Assembly (NCBI GenBank): GCA_023055505.1
Contig: JALIRH010000014.1
Coordinates: 15,092,501-15,156,500 of the forward strand
Origin: Callipepla californica brunnescens
Lineage: Eukaryota; Chordata; Aves; Galliformes; Odontophoridae
Direction of reading: 5' to 3'
DNA: 64,000 nt
Positions within the stretch are counted from its first letter, which is position 1; each line of letters starts with the position of its first letter. The notes under the pieces are model-generated. The model did no database searches and was not told the DNA's origin. It saw nothing but the letters and a program-made list of their open reading frames with translations. The translations under genes were made by a program, and so were the position numbers. This document shows, piece after piece, positions 38,762-50,200 of the stretch.

Positions 38762-38880
38762 GCCAAACAGATGTGTCAGTTCTGATGCCAAATGGAAAAA
38801 GTGGGTCCAAGAAAAAGTAGAAGGGGAAGAAACACTGGTCTGGGGAGATGAAAATAAACTTCTTGAGGTTCTTTTCACTG
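38762..38880 (+). other. Candidate coding exon A (unconfirmed), chemokine-tail-like motif
   Basis: A strong 3' splice-site context precedes it: branch-like CCTAATT at 38735-38741, then TACACTCTCTTCCCTCTAAG ending at 38761. The exon-like segment is open in one frame and ends at ACTG|GTAATT, a moderate donor. The peptide contains CVSSDAKWKKWVQEKV, in which the spacing Cys-x6-Trp followed by basic and hydrophobic helix residues resembles the last cysteine and C-terminal helix of chemokines; the usual Pro three residues after the Cys is absent. Its phase joins the segment at 39023. No upstream exon with a signal peptide or a CC/CXC pair was found within about 700 bases. The family resemblance is weak and could be coincidence. 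Confidence 0.25.
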
Positions 38881-39022
38881 GTAATTTGTTTGCATTTAGC
38901 TGAAATGTTTCTTCCCTTTTTTCCTAAAGATTTAGTTCGGAGACAAGCTGAATCATTTATTGTTTTCGCTGTGGTGTTATTGAATTCTTTTTTTTTCTTC
39001 CCCCTTTTTGGATTGATTCAAG

Positions 39023-39108
39023 ATTTAAAATACTTTCACTTCGAGGAATATGAAACTTTACAACCACCAGAGGCAAACCAAACCTTTCTCTCAGAAATGA
39101 AGCGGTGA
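39023..39108 (+). other. Candidate terminal coding exon B with stop (unconfirmed)
   Basis: The segment follows a very strong acceptor: TTCTTTTTTTTTCTTCCCCC, TTTTTGG and GATTCAAG ending at 39022. Joined to exon A (38880 to 39023, a 142-base intron) it completes a GAT codon and stays open for 27 further codons to TGA at 39106-39108. The encoded stretch is acidic and aromatic early (KYFHFEEYETLQ) and ends in SEMKR. An AATAAA lies at 39214-39219. Phase match, acceptor, stop and poly(A) signal agree with a 3' terminal exon. Against it, phases match by chance one time in three, polypyrimidine tracts and AATAAA are common in AT-rich DNA, and no homology is recognised. Confidence 0.25.
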
Positions 39109-39213
39109 TGTCTTCCATTGTTCTTTTGGCATCTTTCTCCCTCATTCTAAGCTGTTCTCAGTTAAATCTGAATTCACATAAAATTGAAGCACAAATGTTC
39201 CATACTAAAATGA

Positions 39214-39219
39214 AATAAA
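39214..39219 (+). terminator. AATAAA poly(A) signal candidate
   Basis: A canonical hexamer sits about 105 bases after the TGA of candidate exon B, a plausible 3' UTR length. AATAAA is frequent by chance at this base composition, so it has weight only together with the exon candidates. Confidence 0.2.
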
Positions 39220-39235
39220 TTGGAAAATGCACCAT

Positions 39236-42200
39236 GAAGGAATGTCATCTTGGAAACCCAAGTAATTGGAAGGAAAGCATAAAATGCAGGTTCAGAAGCT
39301 GCTCTCTATTGGTTGTGGTAAATAATAAAAGGGGCCACAGTGTCTCTTGGTTATTCAGCTTGCAGAGAAGAAGCATTGGTGGCAGATTTTTTCATCTGGT
39401 CTTCATAGAGGGAGGCATTTCCAATGGGAGTGCATCTTCGCAGATGTTCAAGGATAACTAACTTTATTTTACCAAATCATGCTAATAGTCTTGGCCCAGT
39501 TATTTTACCTTTGAGTCATTGAACTGGGAACCTTAAATGGATGGAAAACTACATACTCTGACTTCTATGAGGAGCAGAGCAGCCAGCATTTGGGTACAGG
39601 TTAGTGTGGCATCTCCTGTGCTCTGTTCACCTTTCTTGTCACTTTAACAGAGTGCATCCATGCTGTTAGCTTAATGTTGTATCACCTCCTCCCTTCTTCC
39701 AAGAGAAGTTTCATTTTAATCACTGCAGAAATATTAACTGTGATAAGAGGGACTCATAGTCTATTAATTTATTTCTCCATAGTAGGTTGCCATTGCTAAT
39801 AAGCATTGCAGGCAGTTCATGCAGTGCTAGCTGCAGTTGCCAACTCTTTCCCTGATAAAATCTTGTTTTAGAAACTCCAACTTAGTGAACTTTCAAGTAT
39901 TTGGTAGTAAACTATCCACGTAGAGCTAGAAAAAGTTGTGATATTTAGTGCTGAAACTGAAATATATCACACAACTATACCTGTTCAGAGGAAATTTAGC
40001 TGGGAATTAAAGCTAGCGATTTCTTATTATGGAGATGGCTATTAAAAAAATAGAGAGTGAAGGACGACTCATAGCTTCAGGACCTACATCTTCATCCTGA
40101 TCCACTTTTCTACCCCACCACCATCAAATGACTTGATGTCCAGTGCATTGAATGGTGTGGGATGTATCTAATTTTCCAAACATTTTTGATGTCTGAGGCT
40201 TTTCCTATTTTTGCATTATGGAATGAGGGAATGTCATAATGAAATTACTTTTTCCATCTAAAATAGAGCTGGATTACCGAGATCAGCATTGTCTGCCTTA
40301 GTAAGTGTGAAAAAGATATCTTGCTTTTTCAGCACATCAGCTACATCTGTATCCAAAATCCAGTACTGAATGTGTTTTCCTGGATATGAACTTGGATTTT
40401 CTTGGTAGAAATGAAGGGCACAAAAGCCTAATAACCCTTCCTCCTTTTTCTAATGAAGCTGCAGCATTTTTTTTTTCCTTTTTTATTCAGCAGTTGTGGT
40501 GGAGCTGCAAGTTCTGCCCTTTAGGGCTCTGCTGAAGGCTGCAGTAGTTATGTAGTTCAGTAATATTGCTTGATACCATGTAATGAACTGTACTTTTATG
40601 GGAAATATTACACATTTTGTACATAATAACTCAGAGGAAGTTGTTTTTTATATTTCTTTCATTATAAATGAAACTATACTCTTTGTATTCACAATTTTGA
40701 TCTTAAAACAGGAATGATAGCTTCAACAAGAGCAATAGAAAATGACTGCATACTAAGGGGAATATAAAGTTATATGCCTGAAATGAAAACTGTCTTGGTT
40801 AATCACTCTGCCAGATTAAATTCCAGAGCTGAAAGAAAATGAGTGAATTACAGCTTACATTAAAGTTTCTCTATTGTCTATTTCACATTAGTGAGATATA
40901 GCAGAACTTAATAGAGTTTGAAGCATGTTTGTAGAATGCTACTGGATGTACCTAATTTAAATGAGCTATTAAAACTTTGGTGATACAGAGGTATATGAGA
41001 GGAACTATACCAACTCTGTCACCTTCCTACACCCTCTCCATGGATTAAGCACACTCCTGCCTGACTCTCGTGTTTGCCTACGCATAGAGAATTAAATTTA
41101 CTTTACATAGTCTGATGTACCGTGGTCAGCTTCATTTTATAATTGAATTTTCTCTAATGCATTTTCTATGCTCATTAACCCCCCTCCCCCCCCAAATTAG
41201 TGGGAGTTATCATACACTAAACTGAGCAGATGAACAACCAAGTGCTTGAAATGCTCTGTGGCAGTTTGGACCTGCACTAAAAGCTGATATTTTCTCTTGC
41301 TGCAGTGCCCAGAGAAGCGGAGAGGAACTACTGTGATTTGCTATTTAGATGCTATAAAATGGAAGTGATATAAAAGGCAGGTCTTTGTAGAAGATACATC
41401 GGGTGAGAACATAATGGTTTAACAATGTTAGTCATGGCACATTTACTTATGTATTTACTTTTTTTTTTTGAAAGGCTTTCTGTAAACTTTGAACACAAAT
41501 ACAAACATAGCAGTTACTCATATGGGAAAACAGATCATTTCACTCCATCAGAGGATAAAGTAATGAAGGATCTGTGGGTTCATCAGTGACAGAGATCAGC
41601 TTTTCAGATCAGCTCCTGAAATCTTCAGCAAGAGTCCATGGGGAGGTACAGAAATCATCTGCATCCTAAGTGTTTCATACAAATCTACACATCAGATATT
41701 TACTACAAGGTCTTCTTTGACTCTGTGTGGTATTATCAAAGATCACAAAGCTCAGATCATTGTAGGAAGTATTGAATGTCTAATTTCAAAATCAGCCTGG
41801 AAACCTTCCCAAGAATGCATCTGCTCTTCCAATGTAGCACAGAAGATAATCATGAGGGAAACTAAAGCTGGAGTTAAACTCTAAAACACCCTACATTTTG
41901 ATGTTGCTGTGGTAGAAAATGTATTTAAAAATGGAAAAAGGTTTAGTAGTTGTTCAGCTTTTAACTTTAAATTGTAACCAATGGCACAGAGGATATCAGT
42001 GTGTGTGACAGAGATGCTCCTTTTTCAAACATTTGTATGTGACAGAAGTGTTTGATACATTAAATGTTCACTTTGTTTGCTGCAAATTTGTATATTCCAA
42101 AGGCCAAATTTCTGAGCTTTCAGAGGCTCTGCTACTTGGTATAGCCAGGGCTACTCAGTAGCAATCCAAGATACTGTACTATAAAAGAAAGCATTTTATA

Positions 42201-45200
42201 GCCTACTATAAAACACTAGATCTGTGACTGATGCAATAAGCTTTAACTAGAAAACCTGAGCCCAAGGTCTGGTTGCAGAGTATCCAGAAGAAGCAGGGGA
42301 AAAGATGCAGTGAGAGCCCATACCTAGTTTTGCTGCCTTGCTGCCAAGGTGTCATTTGAACTTGCTTTACACGCCTGCCCTGGAGAGACTTGCTCCAGGC
42401 TGGGGAGGGACTTAGGGAAAATGTTGTGTCCAGAAATGTAGCTGCCCTGGGGTCTCGTTGCTTTGCTCTGACATAGTCCTTCTTTAGCAACATGCAAGCA
42501 CTTTTCCCGAAATTCTATCTATTTCCTTTGAGGACACACTTTATTTCCCTCTTCTTACACTTTATTTTCTCTGTCTCAATGTCCACGACTCATTTCTTGT
42601 TTCCATTCCTTGAGACTTCCTTGCTCACCACTAAATCACCTCTCTACAGCCCCGATGCTCTCTGGTTCCCTTTTCAGCCTAACCTATTAGTTCTGACTTG
42701 GAACAAACTGATGTGCTCTCCCGGAGTAGGAAATACATGAAAGATGCACTGCAGGTAGCTTAGGTAGTGGATAGTGGCATAACTTCAGGATTATTGCAGA
42801 TAAATCCTGGAGGCTGGCTGCTCATTGCTTGTTCCTGACTGTGCCCATTACATTTCTCGTTATTTTCTTTGCATTTTTTTTTCTACATCATCTAGCACAT
42901 AACATTAAAAACATATCATTATAACTTAATACACTTTAATGCATTTGTAAAAGAAAAAAGATTGGTCGTGTATTTTTTCCTTCCATCTCAGTAAGAGGAT
43001 TTTTAAAATCAGTTTCTGCTCAAAATGTTCACAATGCTGAATTAGAAGAAAATAGTCTGTCCTGTAGGAATTATCCTGGGGAAGTGATCCATGGAGATTA
43101 CTGCTTTAGTGTAAATTTGTTGGGCTGATTGATGATGCAGTTTGCACTTACAGCACTGGCAATTAGTGTAAACATGCTCTAATTTTTATTTCTATTTTAT
43201 TTTTATTTTTTTTTTTCTGCAAACCAAGCATTCCCACAGAGTTATCCAGTTATTTGAAACAGGAAAATGTAATCTCTTTTTCATTACATTGACTGTGTGT
43301 CGTGGAAGGGAATTGCACTATATGTCAGACAAGTGGTATAACTAGTTACAAGCCTGTAATCAAGCTCTAGAATATTAAAGCAGTTCTATGCATTTTCCAC
43401 CTCAGTGGCCCCAAAAATCTGTTCAGGTTGCACGTGGTAAGTGCTGTTAGACAGAAGAGGTCCATTACAACTTAGCTTCACAGGAAAATGTTAGAGTTGT
43501 AGTCTGTAAGTCAGAAAAGAATATCAGTAACAGATCTAGAAAGTGGGCTATTTCTTAATGGCAGCTACAGTAATGCCATTATTGCTGCGTGTGAGCTAGG
43601 ATCTAATTCTGTATTTTCACTAATAGAGGTACAACTCAGTAGAGCAGTATTTCCATGAACCTTTGTCATAGACGTATGGCATTCAGTATGAACTTTTTTG
43701 GATGTAGACAGTACATGAGCCAATACAAGATAGGAACTGTGAATTGCAGTACAATTTACTGGCCCTTAGAAATTGTATTTTCACCTGATGCAATTTTCAT
43801 CTGAACTCTAGAGCCTGCCTTTTGTCCCCTTCAGTTTAATTCTTTGATTTATCCTTAAATCATACTGCTGCTCCTTTTGGGTTCTTCCTGTGCATGTAAT
43901 TCCTTTGGGAACAGCTGCAAATGAAAGGTAGGTTGGATGTGTCTGTTTTCTTGTTTTTGCAACAAGGAGTGAGGCTGCACAAAAAATGCTTTTATTCAGA
44001 TCACCAAACTCAAAGTGCTTTTGTTTGTTTTCTTGGCTTGAAATGTTTCTTCCATTTTCACTTTTCTGCTGGAGTGAGAAAATGATGAGCGCAAATGGTG
44101 AAGCAAGGATTGATGTTGCAGAAAAACAACCATTTATTTGCCCAAGTTATTGAAGAGAAAACTTTCAAACACAGTATCCTTGTAAGAAAATAAATCAATG
44201 AACTCCAGAAAATATTTATATCAATCACCTACATTGTAGGTCTTGCCAATAGCTTGATATGTTTATGCTAGCATTTAGGTGCTTTATTTAGGTACCCAGC
44301 TAATTGTTGTTATAGTTAACCCTGATTTGCAGCTGGGTGGGTGATGTCACAGAAGACAAATCAGAAGAGAAGGGCTGCTTCTAAGCAGAACTTCCCTGAT
44401 ACTCATCTCAGAATTAGCGAATCTTGAACAAATCATGGAGAACAGTTTCTAGAACAAAAGAGCGGGTCTGAAAGTTGTAAAAATAATCAATTTGAGATAA
44501 ATACTTAACTTATAACAGCAATAGATCTGAAACCTTCCAGCACAGCTCCATGCATGCTGGTTTTATACCACTGTTCTGGTCTTGAAATGTGAAATGCAGA
44601 GGCTAATTCTTTTTCTGGGAAACCGGATCACTTACAGATGGGCAGAGAGAACATGTTATCCCTTGTTTAAGAGCCAGTTGGTCTGGCTTTACTACTCAGG
44701 TCTCTCTGGTATTCAGTTTGTCTTTTCTTTGGTGGAATCCTATTTTTTATTTGTAATTATTCCAATCTTTTCTCCAGATGTTATAATGATGTGATCTCTT
44801 CACAATTTATATTTAATGCCCCATGATATCCAGAATGTACATAAAATCTTTGTACCCTATCTCTTCCCTTTTAAAGATTTAACCTTCATGTTATGTCTAT
44901 GAATTGTTGCTACAGAATAACCACTGGAAGATCTCTAAAAAAATCTTACATTTTTCCACTTGAAGAATTTCATTTCCCAAGACATATTTTCTTTTACTTT
45001 TTTTCCCTGTTGTATTGTTAATCTATTTAAATCCAGCTGTTCACCTTTCTCTGGTTCATAAGCTTTTCTGTTTCTTTGATGAGTGAGTGCCATCATCACC
45101 TCGGAATGGATAAAACGGAAGAATTATGAATCACTACTGCAGAAATGAATGTTGTAAAGAAGAGTCTGCTTGAATGTTAACTTGTTTTCTAGAGCCTATG

Positions 45201-45899
45201 GGAATACCTAAGAATAGAGTAAATGTTCTCCATTTGGTTCAGCCCAAGCATTTAATGCCTGCCTTGCATCAGCCTGCTAAAAGCAAACCTTGCCTCTTGT
45301 GCATGGCTCACATCCTCTATGGATGAAGGGCTTTCTCTGATATGTGTCATGGTGACCTCTGTCCCACACATCTGCGGTCCTGTCTGAGGGAAGTCTGAGC
45401 ACAGATTGCCTGGATTTAAGGGCTCTCAGTTCCCTCTGTTAGCAATGCATCTTGTTACTTGGTGCTGGAAGGGTTTTGCCTCCGGAAAGCCTCTCCCCCT
45501 TCTCAGTGCTGTTACCATTGCCGCCACATCCCCTTTCCACAGAAGTTCAAAGCCAAAGCTGGAAAATAGGCAGAAGGCTGCAAACTCCTCCTAATCTCCA
45601 ACTTTGGGAGCAGCATCTAGGCAGTACTCCAAGTTTTCATTCATGCTGTGTGAGTAATCTATGGGGGATTATGACCTACTTCAAACCTTCTGGACAAGTG
45701 GGCATGCCTCATCTCTTCTCATTTCCTTCTAACATGAGGTGGTAAGAAAAGGTTCATTTTATTCTTTTTTCTTTTTGGGAGGACATCAGAACCCTTAAAT
45801 CTTCAATCTTAGCACCTCTGCTCTGTAGGATTGTTCTCACCTGTGCTTTTACTATTTTATAAAGAATCTGTGCATACACTACTTAGAAAAAAATCTTAT
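39236..45899. other. Unique AT-rich DNA, no gene seen
   Basis: Contents include a C-rich run at 41179-41193 (C blocks split by one T) and a T-rich low-complexity tract at 43182-43217. The scattered short open frames, such as those at 42206-42740 and 45406-45745, have no domain-like content. No CR1 or other repeat family is recognised. Confidence 0.55.
43182..43217. repeat. T/A-rich low-complexity tract
   Basis: ATTTTTATTTCTATTTTATT followed by TTTATTTTTTTTTTTTCTG. It ends in a polypyrimidine-like run but no exon-like frame follows. Confidence 0.8.
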
Positions 45900-46260
45900 A
45901 CAAATAAAGTAGGACAGCCTTAATTAAACAATTCAGTGTTTGTCTAGTCAGTGTGATTAACTTCTTGTCCCAGTAACCCCTGAAATGATAGCACTAACAA
46001 ATAGTGCAAGGTGTTTTAAAATTAAATGAAATGTTCCTTTGATTACATTAAAGATAATACATTTTAGAGCTATTCCTTCAGGAGCTGTTTCTTGCCCAGG
46101 ACAGCACTGATCAATTTGCTGTGTCTTTTCCTCCAGGAGTAATCTTTAAATCTCCTCGAGTCATTGTTTGATCAAAGTGCATTTGCAATTGAGTGATTGG
46201 TGCAGTCTGAGTCGTCATCTTAATGTAAAGGTCCTATGGGAAAGAAAAACGAAAGAGAAT
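45900..46260. promoter_or_regulatory. Repeat-free block with TCF/LEF-type motifs, possible enhancer
   Basis: Two matches to the TCF/LEF consensus (CTTTGAT) are present: CTTTGAT at 46037-46043 and the palindromic TTTGATCAAAG at 46167-46177. TTAATTAAAC and GATTAACTTC, homeodomain-type motifs, lie nearby. There are no simple repeats, no CR1 and no open frame of note. The look is that of conserved noncoding enhancers in vertebrate gene deserts, but motif matches alone are weak evidence. Confidence 0.2.
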
Positions 46261-47090
46261 GTACTTATGCTTAGGGTAATAAATTGATCTGAGTACGTGG
46301 GTAATTACACAAGGTAGGAAAAAAAGCAAAAGTCTTCGAGGAAAAACTGTTCTTAAAAGTCTTGATAAAGATCTGTTTGAGCTATTATTTTTCCAGGAAA
46401 ACCAAGTCATGACTTAATGCTACCTACAGGTGTTCGCAGGTGAAAAATGACTCCTGGATAACAAGGGCAAGACAGAATTCACTTATCTCACAAATTATAG
46501 TCTATTTGTGAAATGTCCTCTGTGGGAGGAGGCCATGAAGGATTGCCAGCATCAGCCCCATGAGCCACGGAGGCCAGGTTGGGTCCCCTCCAGTACAGGC
46601 AGCCTGTTTTCTGGGGGAAGCTATCCACTCCCCTGAGAGGACCTCACCAGAGAAGCAATAGCACTGCTGTCCTCATCTCTGGGAGAGGTAATGCTTCATT
46701 TGTGGGTGGCATTAAATCAGTTTGCAAAATTGCAGAAATCTGGATTGCTTCCAGTCCAAGGAAGTGGAAGTAAATATTCATTCACACTGCACTGCCTGAA
46801 TTTGAACCTAGACTCTTTTCAAATCCCATACCAGTAAGCAGATTGGTTCACTGTGTGCATTCTTACAGTGGAAACGATGTCTGCAGTGAAAGCCGGTTTT
46901 CTGGGTAAAAGACATAAAAATGTTGATGCCATTATGCATTTTGCTAGTAGATGTAAAAACAGCTTCAACTCAGAGAGAATTTTGGCATTTCTAAAACAAA
47001 TAATGGAAAAGATGTTTTGAAATTATTAACAAAACTTGAAATTCTGTCTCACGATTTGTCTTTCTTTTTTTTCTTTTTCTTTCCCAAAAG

Positions 47091-47235
47091 ATACCAAAGG
47101 AATATGTATATTGTCAAGGGGTTCCAAGGTGGTGGTGGGGAAATCTTAATATTGGGAATAGAAATGTCAGAAAAGAGTACAGGAAATCTGTCTTATCCCG
47201 TGTTTAGAGACCATTCCACTTTTCAAGATGAGTAG
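47091..47235 (+). other. Exon-like segment after a strong acceptor (weak candidate)
   Basis: A long pyrimidine tract (about 47059-47086) ends in CCCAAAAG at 47090, a good acceptor by sequence. The following frame runs 47 codons to TAG at 47233-47235, with a glycine-rich turn (FQGGGGEILILG) and no recognisable family. There is no compatible upstream exon and no poly(A) signal close by. T-rich tracts are common here, so chance is likely. Confidence 0.1.
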
Positions 47236-50200
47236 AAGTTACTTTTTCAGTGTATCTCCATGGTCATTTGGAACAAAAAGAGGAAGGTTAGAAAGCATGA
47301 GGAAAGCAGGGATGTTGTTCTCACCCACAAGCCACTAAAGTCAGGGAGAGAAGGAGGATGTTGGGATATTTGGGGCAGATAGTGCAGCTGCATGCTTGGT
47401 GTAGCAGGTTTTAATGTAGGTCACCCTGGGGAAGCCCAGAGTAAGCTCAGCAGCATTCCCACTGCTGAACAACAGATGACCAGTTTTGTGATACGAACTT
47501 CTGGAAACAGCCTCTCAGACCCTTCTCAATGCTGCTGCTGCACATGGGCAAGAGACCAAAGCATTTTGTAGGAAGCCACAGAGAATAAATTGCTGAAAAG
47601 CAAGCAGGATACTTGCCTGATGGTGTCCTTCAGTTCAAATTGTAGTGCAAAAATATCGATGCTATCCAGAAGGCAGGATGGGATTTCCCACAGCTGCAAA
47701 TCTTCATGAAAATACAAAGCCGGAAAAACCTAAAAGGAAAACAACTGACCTAGCTCTTCTCTCTCTCCTCCCTTCATATTCTTCATACAATGCCGAGTAA
47801 AAGATTGTAGAAAAGAGACTTAGAGGTACTCTGGGGACAGAGTTCAACAGCAGGAGCATTTTCCATAATGTAAGTGCCCTTCAGAGGTCTTTTGGGGGTT
47901 ATGATAGCACAATCCTGGTGCGAGGATACATCAGCCTTTGCTTTTTACCTGTTCTGTTAGGAACTGAGGCGACAGGCTTAAAAGCTTTGAGGTGAAACAG
48001 GCTCAGATCTGCAGCTCTTAAATGTCATTTAGTAGCCATGCCAATTCTTGATGATTGTTCCAGGCTTGTGGAGGATAACAGGTCCATACAACATTTTGTA
48101 ATATTGGAAATATATATATGTATCTATGATTGTTTCTTAATTTTCCACTTGTCCTTTCCTTTCCTATTCCCCATTCTTTTCAATTTATTTTCCAATTAGG
48201 CAAAATCTGATAATTCATGTATATTTATACAATATACTATATTGTTTCCATTCACTTTAACTAAAACTGTTAAGTGCTGTAAGCCTTCGTTTGAGACTTT
48301 TTGCACTGGGTCTACTGCTTCCATTCTTGATGAAACATAAATGGAGCCAATTCCTCCCCTTCCCACTTTCTTAAGTTGATCTGCAGCTTCAAAATTTGTT
48401 AGAAATTAGTGGTTCCAGATGACTTGTCAGCTTCTTGTTATTTAAACGTGTATTTTCTGAAAGTGACTTTCCTTAAAATGTGGTTTGGTATGTTCAGAAG
48501 GAAGGGCAGAACAATTTCATTTATAATTAGAGTTTACTTTGTGAAGGGTCATTTAAAAAAATTAAATAAGAAGGGTATTTCATTTGGGCTGGAGTTTAAT
48601 GCATGTGAAGAAGAGCCAAAAGTGGTTCACTGACTTAGTGCCAGTACATTCATTGACAAGACAAGCTGCTACTTTACGCAATCAGTTGCGTTATTTTATG
48701 TGACTGACACACATGAACTTGAATTGATAGTGAGAACAAGAAATCAATCATTTTCTTTATTTTTAAGCCCTTCAGCTCATAGTGGTTTGAAAGCTCAGTT
48801 CACCTTGGGAGACTGCATAATGAATCAGAGAGCATGAGTTTAGAATTAGTGTAAAGAACTATGTACTATGCAGCCGAAAAAAACGACGTTACTCAGTGTA
48901 GTCACGTTCTGTAATACATCATCATCGGTTTATGTGCTTTTTTCTTAGAAGATAAATCACAGCTACTGAGCTAAAAGATAGCTTCAATAGCTTTTAACCT
49001 AGTTAGTAATTAAGTGAGGAAAAAAAAATTGATTGATGATGTGAATGTTTAGATACCACTTGTTGGTAAACATATATAGTCAGGCTGTTCTCACAGAAAA
49101 AAAATAATTTCTAGTAGTTTAAGGCAATGTACTCAAATATGTTTAATCTTATAAAACTTCAGTACCTGTTCCTCACAATATACAACGTATCCGTTCTTAT
49201 TCAACATTCAAGCTTTCAATCCAAGTTGTTTAGAGGATCATTTAGGAATTTAATTTTTCCTGATTTTTTGAGATTGTGTACTTACTGACACTTTGCATGG
49301 ACACCAACATGACCACGTTGTTTGCAGAATTCTGCTGTTAGCTGCAAGGACGGGAGTTTCCTTTCTCCTTTCATACCACATTCCCCATCCTTACTCCCCT
49401 GGCACAGTCCTGCATTCCAGAGCAGGTAGTGCCTCCCCCATTAAGTGAACCAATAAAAGCACTGAAATTTTAGAAGTAAAATAATCTATTTGTAGCAATT
49501 ACTGACATTAAATATTCAAGTGAAATCTCAGCAATGTACTTTTTTGGGGGAGAGAGGAGGGAATTAAAAGCATATTAGGGAAAAGTAAGGCAGTTTGAGC
49601 TGGTATGATTTATACCGTTACTTCAAAGCACAAAGGACTCCCCAGCTAAAATGCATATTGAACAGGACATGAGAATGGATTTTAAGATGCAAAATAAAAG
49701 CCTTTAACAACTCCTTGTAGCTTCATTTTGAATTTACAGACAGTCTGAGGGATGAGAAGTTAAGTAGTATTAAGGCTGTAGCTTGACAGATACTGAGGAT
49801 TTGAAACCTAAAGCTTGAAGTTCCCATAAATCTTTCTATTAAGCTCTTTGACAAGTTCCAGAAATCCAGGCAAAAGGATCTGCAGTTATTTATGTGCTAC
49901 CTGACAGTAGGTAATAAAAGTGTCCTACTTTTTTGGAGGTATGTAAAAATGTAAATTGTTTTGAGACATCTCTAATTTACACGTTAGATTTTCTGATGTG
50001 TATTTCACTTTTCAACATTTTCATTAAATGAGCACTATTGCCCGAAGGGAGAAAAACACCTGTAAAATCCTACAAGGCTTTTTATATCAAGATGTGCTTT
50101 CTGGATGCAACTCAACCTAATTATTCACGCTCTCTGACACTGTTCAATACAACACACAGGAGGCTCAAAACTAGGAAGAACGGCACACTCTGGGCACTTG

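Noticed and set aside
41179..41193. C-run tract as an i-motif or recombination signal
   Set aside because: Short homopolymer-like tract split by one T; nothing else supports a function.
46521..46640. GC-richer patch with GAGGAGGCCATGAAGG and GGCAGCCTG, vaguely CR1-like
   Set aside because: Blocks do not occur in CR1 order on either strand.
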